In this document: one piece after another, positions 44,634-53,740 of the stretch
How positions within the stretch are numbered: position 1 is the first letter of the stretch
Layout of the letters: the number at the start of each line of letters is the position of its first letter
Notes under the pieces: generated by a model
What the model was told of the DNA's origin: nothing
Databases searched by the model: none
What the model saw: only the letters and a program-made list of their open reading frames with translations
Position numbers and translations under genes: made by a program
DNA from: Variovorax sp. dw_308
GTDB lineage: Bacteria > Pseudomonadota > Gammaproteobacteria > Burkholderiales > Burkholderiaceae_C
Direction: 5' to 3'
Assembly: GCF_019207085.1 (NCBI RefSeq)
Contig: NZ_JAATOM010000027.1
Coordinates: 17,129 to 81,128 of the forward strand
Length of the DNA stretch: 64,000 nucleotides

Positions 44634-47437
44634 CGGCGGGCGACTACCAGGTGCAGTTCAGCGGCATCCAGCCGGGCACCGAGTTCACCACGGCCAACTA
44701 CGGCGGCAACGGCTACGACACGGCCGACAGCGATGCCGACCAGGTCACGGGCCGCACCGACAAGATCACGCTGGGCGCGGGCCAGGACCGCACCGACGTG
44801 GATGCGGGCGTGCGCGACAAGCTCTCCAGCCTGGGCGACCGCGTCTGGTTCGACACCAACCGCAACGGCGTGCAGGACGCGGGCGAGGCAGGCAAGGCCA
44901 ATGTGCTGGTGCGCCTCTACAACGTGGGCGCAGACGGGGTGGCTGGAACGGGCGACGATGTGTATGTGGCCGACAAGTACACCGATGCCAACGGCAACTA
45001 CAAGTTCACCGACCTGGCTGCGGGCAACTACGCCGTCAAGACCTACAACGGCTACGGCCTCAACGCCGCGACCGAAGAAGTCACCCTCGCCAACGCTGGC
45101 GGCAACGATGCCACCGACTCCGACCTGACCAAGCTCGATGCGGACCGCGTGGGCGGCTACACCGACGTGGTCAAGCTCGGCAAGGGCGAAGACAACCTGA
45201 CGCTGGACATCGGTATCACCGGACGCCTGGGCAGCATCGGCGACAAGGTGTGGGTCGACACCAACAACAACGGCTACCAGGACGAGACCACAGGCGTGGC
45301 CGGCATCAAGGTGGAACTCAAGACCGCGGGATTCGACGGCGTGTTCGGCACTTTCGATGACCTGGTGGTGCAGACCAAGACTACCGACGCCAACGGCAAC
45401 TACCTGTTCACCGGCCTCACCGCGGGCGACTACCAGGTGCGGTTCAGCGGCCTGGAGCCGGGCGCTGCGTTCACCACCGCCAACTACGGCAACAACGCCT
45501 ACGACACGGCCGACAGCGACGCCAACCAGGCAACGGGCCTCACCGACAAGATCACGCTGGCAGCGGGCCAGGATCGCACCGACGTCGATGCCGGCATCGT
45601 GAAGTCGGCTGCGCTCGGGGATCGCGTCTGGTACGACACCAACGCCAACGGCCAGCAGGATGCCGGCGAAGCTGGCGCAGCCGGCGTGCAGGTGATCTTG
45701 CATGGCGGTGGCGCCGACAAGGTGCTGGGCACGGCCGATGACACCACCGCCACGGTGGTGACGGACGCCAACGGTGGCTACCACTTCTACGCTCTCACGC
45801 CCGGCATGCCCTACCAGGTCGAATTCCAGCGTCCCGACGGCTACATGTTCACCAAGTCCGACATCGGCAGCGATGCTTCGGATTCGGATGCCGACCTCGG
45901 CGGCGCGACCCAGGTCGTCACGCTGGCGGCTGGCGAACAGAACTTCACGCTGGATGCTGGCCTTCTGGCGACGCTCGGCACCAAGGCGGATGCCGTGAAG
46001 GTTTGCGAGGACCGCTCGGTAACCTTCAACGTGCTGGCCAACGACAATCCTGGCTTGAAACTGATCGGCGTGGCCCATGAGACCACCGCCCTCGACAGTA
46101 CGTTCCAGAGCAAGGCAGGGGCGATCTCGTTCACTGCGGACGGCACGGTCACCTACAAGACCATGACCAACTACTACGGCAACGACAAGCTGGTCTACAC
46201 AGTGGAAGACGCGGCGGGCAACCGGTCGATGCAGACGGTGGATGTGACGATCAACCCCATCTCCGACGCACTCGTCGCCAACGGCGGTGCCGGGTACCAT
46301 CCCGGCGGTTGGGAAAACATTTACGTAGCGGGAGGCGTGACGCATTGGGTCCACGGCTACACGTTGGCGGACTTTGGCACCTACAGCGACACAGCCGACC
46401 AGTTGCAGCAGTTCGGGACGTACAACACCGGTGTTGCCAACGACGCCGACACGCTGAAGGCGGTGGTGGTCTCTGGTTTGAAGGGGGCGACGGCGGCCTA
46501 TGCCGACATCGTCTACAACGGCCAGGTGCTGGACTTCAGCCAAGGCCAGACCTACACGATCTCCGTGGACGATATCAATGCCGGCAAACTGGACCTTGAT
46601 TTCCGGAGTGCCTTCCAGGTCTACAACCTGACGTGGCAGATGCAGGACACGGGCACCGTCGCCAACCCGTACTGCTACGACGGCTCCATCCTGTCGAATA
46701 CCGGCATGACCGTCATCAGCACGCCCATCGCATTGGACCTCAACGGCGACGGCAAGATCGGTGTCACCGGCGCAACGTCGTCATACGACAAGGACGCGCA
46801 TGCCGCACTGGGCCACACGGTGCAGTTCGACATGAACGGCGACGGCACCAAGGAAACCACCGAGTGGTTCAACGGTTCCGGCGACGGCATCCTGATCGAC
46901 AACCGCGATGGCAACGCCGCGCACGACATGAACGGCGCACGCTTGTTCGGTGATCAGGGCGGTGCCTACGGCAACGGCTACTACAAGCTGGCAGCGTTGG
47001 ACATCAACCACGACGGCAAGCTCGCGGGTCGCGAACTCAAGGGCATCGAGCTGTGGGTCGACAACGGCGACGCGGTGGTGCAGTCGGGTGAGATCCAGAC
47101 GCTGGCGCAGCACGGCATCGAAGCCGTCGGCACCGAACTGTCGTTGACCTACGACGCACAGGGCAAGCTGCACATCGAGTCCACGGCAACGCGCACCGAT
47201 GGCAGCACGCTGATGACCGAAGACGTGTTCTTTGCCGGTTCGAACGGTGCGGCGCCGACGCTTTCGGATCTGCTGGGCCACGACTCGCTCGATGGCGTGC
47301 TGGGCTCGGTCGCACCGACCACCGCGGTCGCTGCCAACGATGCGGGAGCAACGACGGACGTCAGCGATGCAGCCGACGTGCTGCGCAAACTCGTGGCAGC
47401 CATGAACAGCGGACAGTCGCACGCCACGGCCGGCTGA
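44462..47437 (+). CDS. SdrD_B-repeat surface protein, C-terminal part (continuation)
   Basis: This frame continues the protein broken near 44364; homology to the upstream repeat resumes at 44366 (SNGFTGCYTL), and GTG 44462 is only the first possible internal start. It holds about four more SdrD_B repeats (GDKVWLDTNRNGYQD and similar), a cadherin/VCBS-like domain (about 46000-46260), and a Ca-binding C terminus with DLNGDGKIG, DMNGDGT and DINHDGKL motifs as in type I-secreted adhesins. With the frame restored the protein would be about 1630 residues. A strong terminator follows. Whether the shift is real, phase-variable or a sequence error cannot be judged here. Confidence 0.8.
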   Translation: MWLDTNRNGYQDETTGVAGVTVQLKTAGTDGVFGTADDQVVQTKTTDATGNYLFTGLTAGDYQVQFSGIQPGTEFTTANYGGNGYDTADSDADQVTGRTDKITLGAGQDRTDVDAGVRDKLSSLGDRVWFDTNRNGVQDAGEAGKANVLVRLYNVGADGVAGTGDDVYVADKYTDANGNYKFTDLAAGNYAVKTYNGYGLNAATEEVTLANAGGNDATDSDLTKLDADRVGGYTDVVKLGKGEDNLTLDIGITGRLGSIGDKVWVDTNNNGYQDETTGVAGIKVELKTAGFDGVFGTFDDLVVQTKTTDANGNYLFTGLTAGDYQVRFSGLEPGAAFTTANYGNNAYDTADSDANQATGLTDKITLAAGQDRTDVDAGIVKSAALGDRVWYDTNANGQQDAGEAGAAGVQVILHGGGADKVLGTADDTTATVVTDANGGYHFYALTPGMPYQVEFQRPDGYMFTKSDIGSDASDSDADLGGATQVVTLAAGEQNFTLDAGLLATLGTKADAVKVCEDRSVTFNVLANDNPGLKLIGVAHETTALDSTFQSKAGAISFTADGTVTYKTMTNYYGNDKLVYTVEDAAGNRSMQTVDVTINPISDALVANGGAGYHPGGWENIYVAGGVTHWVHGYTLADFGTYSDTADQLQQFGTYNTGVANDADTLKAVVVSGLKGATAAYADIVYNGQVLDFSQGQTYTISVDDINAGKLDLDFRSAFQVYNLTWQMQDTGTVANPYCYDGSILSNTGMTVISTPIALDLNGDGKIGVTGATSSYDKDAHAALGHTVQFDMNGDGTKETTEWFNGSGDGILIDNRDGNAAHDMNGARLFGDQGGAYGNGYYKLAALDINHDGKLAGRELKGIELWVDNGDAVVQSGEIQTLAQHGIEAVGTELSLTYDAQGKLHIESTATRTDGSTLMTEDVFFAGSNGAAPTLSDLLGHDSLDGVLGSVAPTTAVAANDAGATTDVSDAADVLRKLVAAMNSGQSHATAG

Positions 47438-47451
47438 GCGCGTTCGGATCG

Positions 47452-47484
47452 AAAGGGCCGGTCTCGCAAGAGGCTGACCCTTTT
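47452..47484 (+). terminator. Rho-independent terminator after the surface protein gene
   Basis: AAAGGG opens a 14-bp stem with one mismatch and G:U pairs, closed by a GCAA loop and ending CCCTTTT. It starts 15 bp after the stop at 47437. Confidence 0.8.
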
Positions 47485-47615
47485 CCGTTCCCCAAACCTC
47501 AGGGAATGCACCAGAGTTGGTCGCCGGCAGCCAGCACCGCAGTTCGCAGCGCCGTGCATCGAGAAGCGCGAACGCTGACCACCAACTTTCCAGCCATTGG
47601 CGTTAACCTCTGCCG

Positions 47616-48299
47616 ATGCCCGCCCTTCCCCAAACAGTCTTCCTGTTCGACGTCGACAACACGCTGCTCGACAACGACGCCATCCGGGCAGACCTGGCCA
47701 GCCATCTGGCCGCCGAATTCGGCCAGCTACCAGCCGATCGCTACTGGGCCATCCTGGAAGACCTGCGCATCGAACTCGGCTATGTCGACTACCTTGGCGC
47801 GCTGCAGCGCTACCGGCTCGATGCGCTGAATGACCCGCAGTTGCTGCTGATGTCTGCGTTCCTCATCGACTATCCCTTCGCCGATCGCCTCTACCCTGGC
47901 GCGCTGGAGGCGCTGGCGCATGCACGCAAGTGGGGACCGACCGTGATCCTGTCCGACGGCGACGTGGTGTTCCAGCCGCGGAAGGTGCAGCGCTCGGGGC
48001 TGTGGCATGTGGTCGAGGGGCGCGTGCTCATCTACATCCACAAGGAGCTGATGCTGGATGACCTGCAGCGCTGTCATCCGGCAGCGCACTACGTCATGGT
48101 CGACGACAAGCTGCGCATCCTGACCGCGATGAAGAAGGTGCTCGGCGAGCGCCTGACGACCGTGTTCGTGCGACAGGGCCACTACGCATTCGAGGCGGAC
48201 GTCGTCAACGCACTGCCTCCCGCCGACCTCACCATCGACGCCATCGCCGACATCACCCGCCTCGACCTGGGCGCGCTGCATGCCGCTGCATCGACCTGA
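47616..48299 (+). CDS. HAD family hydrolase
   Basis: The 227-residue protein has HAD motif I DVDNTLLDND, motif II in VILSDGD and motif IV in VMVDDKLRIL, so it is a probable small-molecule phosphatase. It lies 29 bp before phosphoglucomutase on the same strand and may form an operon with it. The substrate is unknown. Confidence 0.85.
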   Translation: MPALPQTVFLFDVDNTLLDNDAIRADLASHLAAEFGQLPADRYWAILEDLRIELGYVDYLGALQRYRLDALNDPQLLLMSAFLIDYPFADRLYPGALEALAHARKWGPTVILSDGDVVFQPRKVQRSGLWHVVEGRVLIYIHKELMLDDLQRCHPAAHYVMVDDKLRILTAMKKVLGERLTTVFVRQGHYAFEADVVNALPPADLTIDAIADITRLDLGALHAAAST

Positions 48300-48328
48300 T
48301 TCCATACGACACGACGGAGAAAACCAAC

Positions 48329-49969
48329 ATGGCCGACAGTCCACTCGCGGGCAAGATCGCACCCGCCTCCATGCGCGCCAACCTGCCGCGCCTCGTCACC
48401 GCCTACTACGCGCTGGTGCCGGACCCGGAGGTTGCGGCGCAGCGCGTGGCCTTCGGCACCTCCGGGCACCGCGGTTCCTCGTACAACGCGGCCTTCAACG
48501 AATGGCATGTGCTGGCCATCTCGCAGGCCATCTGCGAGTACCGCGCGCAGAAGGGCATCGACGGGCCGCTCTACCTCGGCATCGACACGCACCCGCTGTC
48601 GGAGCCCGCCGCCGCGAGCGCCATCGAAGTGCTGGCCGCCAATGGCGTCGAGCTGATGCTGGCCACCGACGACGACTACACGCCGACGCCGGCCATCTCG
48701 CACGCAATCCTGGTCTACAACCGCGGACGCACCGCGGGCATGGCCGACGGCATCGTGATCACCCCCTCGCACAACCCGCCGGATGACGGCGGCTTCAAGT
48801 ACAACCCGCCCAATGGCGGCCCGGCCGACACCGACGTCACCAAGTGGATCGAGAACCGCGCCAACGACATCATCAAGGCCGGGCTGCAGGGCGTGAAACG
48901 CATGGGCTATGCGAAGGCACTGCGCGCCGCGACCACGCACCGCCACGACTATGTCGCCAACTACGTCGCAGACCTCGGCAACGTCATCGACTTCGAAGCG
49001 ATCCGCTCGGCCGGCGTCCGCATGGGCGTGGACCCGATGGGCGGCGCCGGCGTGCACTACTGGTCGCGCATCGCAGACCACTACAAGCTCGACCTCACCG
49101 TCGTCAACCCCGATGTCGACGCCACCTTCGCCTTCATGCCGCTCGACTGGGACGGCCGCGTGCGCATGGACCCGTCGTCGCGGTATGCAATGGCCAACCT
49201 GATCGGCCTGAAGGACAAGTTCGACGTCGGCTTCGGCTGCGACACCGACCATGACCGCCACGGCGTCGTCACGCGCAGCGGTGGCCTGATGCGGCCCAAC
49301 CACTACCTGGCCGTGATGATCGACTACCTGTTCCAGCACCGCCCGAACTGGGCTGCCAACGCCGCCGTCGGCAAGACGCTGGTCAGCAGCACCATGATCG
49401 ACCGCGTCACCGCGCGGCTGGGCCGGCCGCTGCAGGAAGTGCCGGTCGGCTTCAAGTGGTTCGTGAATGGCCTCATGGACGGCAGCCTCGGCTTCGTCGG
49501 CGAGGAGAGCGCCGGCGCCTCGTTCCTGCGCCGCGACGGCACGGTCTGGACCACCGACAAGGACGGCCTCGCCCCCGCACTCCTGTCGGCCGAGATCACC
49601 GCCAGGACGGGCCGCGACCCCGGCGAGTTGTACCGCCAGCTGACGCAGGAATTCGGCGACCCGGCCTATGACCGCGTCGATGCGCCGGCCACGCCGGACC
49701 AGAAGGCCCGGCTGTCGAAGCTCACGCCGCAGCAGGTCACCAGCACCGAACTCGCAGGCGACCGGATCGAGAAGGTGTTGTCGAACGCGCCCTCCAATGG
49801 CGCGGCCATCGGCGGCATCAAGGTCATGTCGGCCGAAGGCTGGTTCGCCGCGCGGCCGTCGGGCACGGAGAACATCTACAAGATCTACGCCGAGAGCTTC
49901 AAGGGCGAGACGCACCTACGCAGCATCATCAGCGAGGCGCAGGCGATCGTCGACAAGGCCCTGGCCTGA
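48329..49969 (+). CDS. pgm: Phosphoglucomutase (alpha-D-glucose phosphate-specific)
   Basis: The 546-residue protein is full length for the alpha-phosphohexomutase family and interconverts glucose-1-P and glucose-6-P. It has the catalytic phosphoserine loop TPSHNPPDDGG, metal-binding DTDHDRHG, sugar-binding GEESAGASFLR and the C-terminal phosphate loop RPSGTENIYKIY. FGTSGHRGSS near residue 43 is typical of this subgroup. Confidence 0.94.
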   Translation: MADSPLAGKIAPASMRANLPRLVTAYYALVPDPEVAAQRVAFGTSGHRGSSYNAAFNEWHVLAISQAICEYRAQKGIDGPLYLGIDTHPLSEPAAASAIEVLAANGVELMLATDDDYTPTPAISHAILVYNRGRTAGMADGIVITPSHNPPDDGGFKYNPPNGGPADTDVTKWIENRANDIIKAGLQGVKRMGYAKALRAATTHRHDYVANYVADLGNVIDFEAIRSAGVRMGVDPMGGAGVHYWSRIADHYKLDLTVVNPDVDATFAFMPLDWDGRVRMDPSSRYAMANLIGLKDKFDVGFGCDTDHDRHGVVTRSGGLMRPNHYLAVMIDYLFQHRPNWAANAAVGKTLVSSTMIDRVTARLGRPLQEVPVGFKWFVNGLMDGSLGFVGEESAGASFLRRDGTVWTTDKDGLAPALLSAEITARTGRDPGELYRQLTQEFGDPAYDRVDAPATPDQKARLSKLTPQQVTSTELAGDRIEKVLSNAPSNGAAIGGIKVMSAEGWFAARPSGTENIYKIYAESFKGETHLRSIISEAQAIVDKALA

Positions 49970-50018
49970 GGTTTGCCGCGGGCCAGTACATGGCGGCCAC
50001 GAGGATTCGAACGCAGCC

Positions 50019-51626
50019 ATGAACACCAACCGCTCGATCTCCTTCCACCACCCCGTCGCCTTCTGGATCGGCTGCATCGCCATCATCGGCGGCGTGCTGT
50101 CGCACATGCCGATGTTCATGATGGGCCGCCACAACGGCTACCAGATGGTCGGCATGCCGATGGACACGCCCATGCTCATCGGCATGGCGATGATCCCGCT
50201 GGGCGTGCTGCTCGCGGCCTATGGCCTGATGCCGCGCATCGGCCGGATGGCAAAGAGCGGCCATGGCGACAGCCACCTGCAATTCCACGTGGCCGACGGC
50301 GTGCCGCTCAACGCAGAGCACTGGAAGCTCGTCGTCGTGCTGGTCATCGCCCTCGCGGTCGACGTGCTGAAGCCGGCCACGCTCGGCTTCGTGATGCCGG
50401 GCATGACGCGGGAATACGAGATCACGAAGGAAACGGCCGGCGTGCTGGCGCTGGTCGCGCTCACCGGCACGACCGTGGGCTCGGTGCTCTGGGGCCGGAT
50501 CGCCGACGTGTTCGGACGCCGCGCGGCGATCCTGCTGTCGGCGTTGATGTTCATCGGCACGGCAATCTGCGGCGCGATGCCGGCCTTCGGCTGGAACCTG
50601 GCGATGTGCTTCCTCATGGGCGCCTCGGCCGGCGGCTTGCTGCCGATCACGTTCACGCTGATGGCCGAGTCGGTGCCCGCGGCGCACCGGGGCTGGCTGC
50701 TGGTCGCGCTGGGCGGCGTCGGCACTTCGGCCGGCTACCTGCTGGCCGCTGGCTCGGCCGCCTGGCTGGTGCCGGAGTTCAGCTGGCGCGCGCTGTGGCT
50801 GCTGGGCCTGCCGACCGGGCTGATCATCGTCTTCCTCGGCCGATTCATTCCGGAGTCGCCACGCTTCCTGTCGAACGCAGGGCTGGTGGACGAGGCGCGT
50901 GAAGTGCTGGCGCGCTTCTCCGGCCCGCGCAGCGCCGCGACGGCCGCCGGGGCGGTGGTCGTCGAGGTCGCGACAGAGGATCCGTCCGGCGGGCTGGCCC
51001 AACTGCTGCGCAGCAGCCATGCACGCATTACCTGGGGCCTGATCGTCTGCGGCGTCGCCTGGGGCCTGGTCAACTTCGGCTTCCTGCTGTGGCTGCCGAC
51101 CAACCTGGGCAGCATGGGCATGGACGCCACCGCCGCCAGCGCCCTGCTCGCGCGCTCCGCGCTGCTGGCGCTGCCTGGCATCGGCATCGTGATCTGGCTC
51201 TACCACCGCTGGAGCAGCATCAAGGCGCTGGTGCTGTTCATCGTGCTCACGACCGCGACACTGCTGCTTTTCGTGGCGATGAGCGTGGTCAAGGTGCAAT
51301 CGGGCGTGGCCATCGTCGCTGCAACCGCACTGCTGCTCGTCAGCTCCAGCGGCGTGATCGCGATGCTGATTCCCTATGCCGCCGAGATCTACCCGGTGCA
51401 CCTGCGCGGCACGGGTTCAGGCGTGATCGCGGCCAGTTCCAAGTTCGGCGGCATCGTCGGCGCGGGCCTCGGCGTGATGGGGGTGTTCACCCATTTCGCG
51501 ACCTCGGCCCTGCTGATCGCGGCGCCGATGGCGGTGGCTGCAGCACTGCTGGTCCGCAGCGGGATCGAGACGCGTGGGCGGCGGCTGGAAGAGATCCAGC
51601 AGGCGCTGCTCTTGCGCGCGCGGTGA
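50019..51626 (+). CDS. MFS transporter, sugar-porter-like
   Basis: The 535-residue membrane protein has two extra N-terminal hydrophobic segments (about 10-30 and 48-68), then a 12-helix MFS core. The core has GRIADVFGRRAAIL (loop 2-3), ESVPAAHRGWLLVA, GRFIPESPRFL (the PESPR motif of sugar porters) and AAEIYPVHLRGTGSG. Metabolite import is likely; the substrate is unknown. The start at 50019 is chosen because translation further upstream is the shadow of pgm. It lies 49 bp after pgm. Confidence 0.87.
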   Translation: MNTNRSISFHHPVAFWIGCIAIIGGVLSHMPMFMMGRHNGYQMVGMPMDTPMLIGMAMIPLGVLLAAYGLMPRIGRMAKSGHGDSHLQFHVADGVPLNAEHWKLVVVLVIALAVDVLKPATLGFVMPGMTREYEITKETAGVLALVALTGTTVGSVLWGRIADVFGRRAAILLSALMFIGTAICGAMPAFGWNLAMCFLMGASAGGLLPITFTLMAESVPAAHRGWLLVALGGVGTSAGYLLAAGSAAWLVPEFSWRALWLLGLPTGLIIVFLGRFIPESPRFLSNAGLVDEAREVLARFSGPRSAATAAGAVVVEVATEDPSGGLAQLLRSSHARITWGLIVCGVAWGLVNFGFLLWLPTNLGSMGMDATAASALLARSALLALPGIGIVIWLYHRWSSIKALVLFIVLTTATLLLFVAMSVVKVQSGVAIVAATALLLVSSSGVIAMLIPYAAEIYPVHLRGTGSGVIAASSKFGGIVGAGLGVMGVFTHFATSALLIAAPMAVAAALLVRSGIETRGRRLEEIQQALLLRAR

Positions 51627-51699
51627 GCGATGGGCCGGTCCACAAAAGCGGTGCATGGTTTTGCGCTTGCGACAGCCGGCGCTTTGGCCATCATGAACA

Positions 51700-51721
51700 G
51701 GTAATGCAAATATCAATTACC
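51700..51721. promoter_or_regulatory. Inverted repeat upstream of the antitoxin gene
   Basis: GGTAAT-N10-ATTACC lies 34 bp before the antitoxin ATG. Toxin-antitoxin operons are normally autorepressed through such dyads, so this is a candidate operator for the AbrB-type antitoxin. Confidence 0.45.
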
Positions 51722-51754
51722 ATCGCATTGTGTTGAAACTCTGGAGGTGTTTCC

Positions 51755-52006
51755 ATGACTTCATTGGTCGTCACCATGAAAGGCCAGGTCACGCTCAAAC
51801 GCGACCTGTTGCAGCACCTGGGCATCAAGCCAGGCGAGCGCATCGAGTTCGACAAGCTGCCCGGCGGCGAGTTGCGGGTGAAAGCCTCGCGTCCCGCCGG
51901 CAATATCAGCTCATTCCTCGGTTGTCTCGCAGACAAGACCACCACGAAGCTCACCATTGAAGAAATGAACGAGGCCATTGCGTCCGGGTGGGCGGGTGAA
52001 CGTTGA
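51755..52006 (+). CDS. AbrB/MazE-type antitoxin
   Basis: The 83-residue protein has an N-terminal swapped-hairpin (SpoVT-AbrB) DNA-binding domain: VVTMKGQVTLKRDLLQHLGIKPGERIEF. Its C-terminal tail (KLTIEEMNEAIASGW) is the usual toxin-binding helix. ATG at 51755 follows GGAGG. It is translationally coupled to the PIN toxin, whose start overlaps its stop. Confidence 0.9.
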   Translation: MTSLVVTMKGQVTLKRDLLQHLGIKPGERIEFDKLPGGELRVKASRPAGNISSFLGCLADKTTTKLTIEEMNEAIASGWAGER

Positions 52007-52401
52007 AAGTCATCGTCGACACGAATGTGCTGGTTCGGGCGGCCGTGCGAGATGACGCAAGGCAGACGCGAGCGGCAGATAAACTTCTGCAATCTGCCGA
52101 GTTGGTGGCGGTGTCTTTGCCCAGCCTGTGTGAATTCGTTTGGGTGCTGAGTCGAGGCTACAAGCTCGATAGCACGAGCATCGGGCATGCCATCCGGCTA
52201 CTGTTTGATGCCAGTAACGTGGTGATGAATCGTCCCGCCGTGGAATTCGGCTTGTCCTTTCTGGAAGGCGGTGGCGACTTCGCCGACGGCATCATGGCCT
52301 ATGAAGGCTCATGGCTCGGTGGAGAGACATTCGTGTCATTCGACAAGCAAGCTGTGAAGCTCGCCAACGAGCGAGGCCAACTGGCTCAACTCCTCTCCTG
52401 A
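52003..52401 (+). CDS. PIN-domain ribonuclease toxin (VapC-like)
   Basis: The 132-residue protein is a PIN domain with acidic active-site residues D6 (VIVDTN), E44 (LCEFVW), D92/D95 (GGDFADGIMA) and D114 (SFDKQAV). Such toxins cleave RNA. The start is TTG at 52003, overlapping the antitoxin stop (TTGA), which gives tight translational coupling. Confidence 0.9.
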   Translation: MKVIVDTNVLVRAAVRDDARQTRAADKLLQSAELVAVSLPSLCEFVWVLSRGYKLDSTSIGHAIRLLFDASNVVMNRPAVEFGLSFLEGGGDFADGIMAYEGSWLGGETFVSFDKQAVKLANERGQLAQLLS

Positions 52402-52479
52402 TTCCCCTTCAGAGCATCGGTAACGTCCCCATCTTGGCGCAAGATGCCGCCGATGTGCCCGACTCTTGGCTCACGGCGC

Positions 52480-52863
52480 TTAGCGCCCGAACAAATCCTT
52501 GCAGGTCTCGCACACGAAGTAGTCAGTCTTCGACCCGCACCGGACACTGCCTGTCGCACCCGGTCGGATCTTCCATTCGCAAGCCTCGCCGTTGCGCTTC
52601 AACGTCCCCTCGATGTTGCAAGGCGCGATCTCGTAGTTGTCCTGCAAGGTCTTGTAGTCCACGCGCCCGGCGCGCAAGAAGAACGACCGCGCCTGAGCAT
52701 GGGTCAGCGCCACGTCGGATGGCCGGCACGACGCCGGCGCCGCCGAGCGGAAGTCCGAGACATACACGTCGGTGATCGCGTCCCGCGCACTTTCAGGTGC
52801 AGCAGTGCAAGCGGCGAGGAGCACGGCGGCGGCAAGCGCGCCCGCCCAGGTCGCTACTGTCAT
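52480..52863 (-). CDS. Small cysteine-rich lipoprotein
   Basis: The 127-residue protein has a lipoprotein signal with LAAC lipobox (Cys19) and six further cysteines in the mature part, probably disulfide-bonded in the periplasm. I do not recognise a family. Its ATG overlaps the stop of the amidase C-terminal part as ATGA. A periplasmic partner or immunity protein for the amidase is a reasonable guess, not shown by sequence. Confidence 0.65.
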   Translation of the reverse strand: MTVATWAGALAAAVLLAACTAAPESARDAITDVYVSDFRSAAPASCRPSDVALTHAQARSFFLRAGRVDYKTLQDNYEIAPCNIEGTLKRNGEACEWKIRPGATGSVRCGSKTDYFVCETCKDLFGR

Positions 52864-53234
52864 CGCGCGGTGCTCGCCTCACCCGGGTTCTTGTAGGACA
52901 CCTCAGGATGCCTGTAGACATCGCTCGCATTCAGGCTGAAGTGCGTGTACAGCTCGCTCGCCAGCCACTGGAGCGACGTGTTCTGCGGCGCGGTCACGGC
53001 TTCGTAGTTGTCGTCGTCGATGTGCTGGCCGACGAGTTCGATGCCCACCGAGTCGCTGTTGACCGGGTATCGGTCCGGATACGACTTCGCGCGCTCGAGC
53101 GCGTCGATCTCGGCGATCTGTTTCACCCACGTCATGGCCAGGACCTTCGCCATCGTTGCGGTGTCGCACTTGCTCTTGTCGATGGCCAGGCACTTCGACT
53201 TGATCAGGCGGCCGACGTGATAACAACGCTTCAT
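52860..53234 (-). CDS. Amidase_2 (PGRP-type) domain, C-terminal part
   Basis: The 124-residue frame starts inside the domain: MKRCYHVGRLIKSKC, SVGIELVGQH, LASELYTHF and the catalytic RHPEVSYKNPGEA (His, with Lys six residues later). It continues the N-terminal part encoded at 53231-53461; the two overlap as ATGA. Together they make one N-acetylmuramoyl-L-alanine amidase-like domain, split by a -1-type shift. It may be a pseudogene, a sequence error, or two translationally coupled halves. Confidence 0.7.
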   Translation of the reverse strand: MKRCYHVGRLIKSKCLAIDKSKCDTATMAKVLAMTWVKQIAEIDALERAKSYPDRYPVNSDSVGIELVGQHIDDDNYEAVTAPQNTSLQWLASELYTHFSLNASDVYRHPEVSYKNPGEASTAR

Positions 53235-53461
53235 ATCAGCAGGCTGGCCGTCTGGTAGATCTGGCCGTTCTTGTCGATGAGAAAGTGGGCGCCGTTGCCC
53301 CCGTTCTGATAGCCATTGAGCGTGGCCTGCGCGCTGGATGAATCGGTTTGATGAACGACGATGGCACGCACGCCGGACAGTTCGCCGTGTTCGATGGAAG
53401 CGGATCGCCTGAGCAAGACGCGGCTGTCGATCAGCATCCCGTCCTTGTCGATGGTGGACAT
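53231..53461 (-). CDS. Amidase_2 (PGRP-type) domain, N-terminal part
   Basis: The 76-residue frame holds the first half of an amidase domain: VRAIVVHQTD (first zinc His), GYQNGGNGAHFLIDKNG and QIYQTASLL, where it stops. The intact family continues directly with an HVG segment, found in the overlapping frame at 53234. No signal peptide is seen. ATG at 53461 follows AGGGAGA. Together with the lipoprotein, the unit resembles an amidase effector-immunity arrangement. Confidence 0.7.
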   Translation of the reverse strand: MSTIDKDGMLIDSRVLLRRSASIEHGELSGVRAIVVHQTDSSSAQATLNGYQNGGNGAHFLIDKNGQIYQTASLLI

Positions 53462-53629
53462 GTTTCTCCCTGATGTTGTCTTTGCGAAATCCCCCCGCGA
53501 GCGTAGCGCCCCGCGTTGCAGCGAAAATGCACGGCAGCGCGCGCTGACGAGAGACGAAGCAAGCCAGGTCGGCTTATCCAGAATCCGCCAAAAACCCCGC
53601 GGCAAGCCGCATGGGCGTTGAGGAATAAG

Positions 53630-53677
53630 CTTATCCGCATAAAGCGCGTACCAAAAAATAGTTTGCTTCTATAAGCG
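53630..53677 (+). promoter_or_regulatory. 48-bp cys element upstream of cysI
   Basis: It starts GCTTATCCGCATAAAGCGCG, contains an A-run and TAGTTTGCTT, and ends ATAAGC, so its ends are an inverted repeat GCTTAT/ATAAGC. It matches the element before cysH (56647-56694) at 43 of 48 positions. It ends 63 bp before the cysI ATG. It is a probable CysB-type activator site plus promoter. Confidence 0.75.
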
Positions 53678-53740
53678 GTTCTTCCAGAATCCCGCGTTCT
53701 TGGGCTGGCGTTGGCCGCACCAATCTTCAAGACTTTCACG

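Noticed and set aside
43000..46000. Periodic repeats considered as a possible CRISPR or satellite array
   Set aside because: The repeats are about 350-400 bp, in frame and protein-coding (SdrD_B domains), without spacers.
49990..50012. GAGGATTCGAAC resembling a tRNA T-arm complement
   Set aside because: No acceptor, D or anticodon stems could be paired around it; it is a chance match in the pgm-MFS gap.
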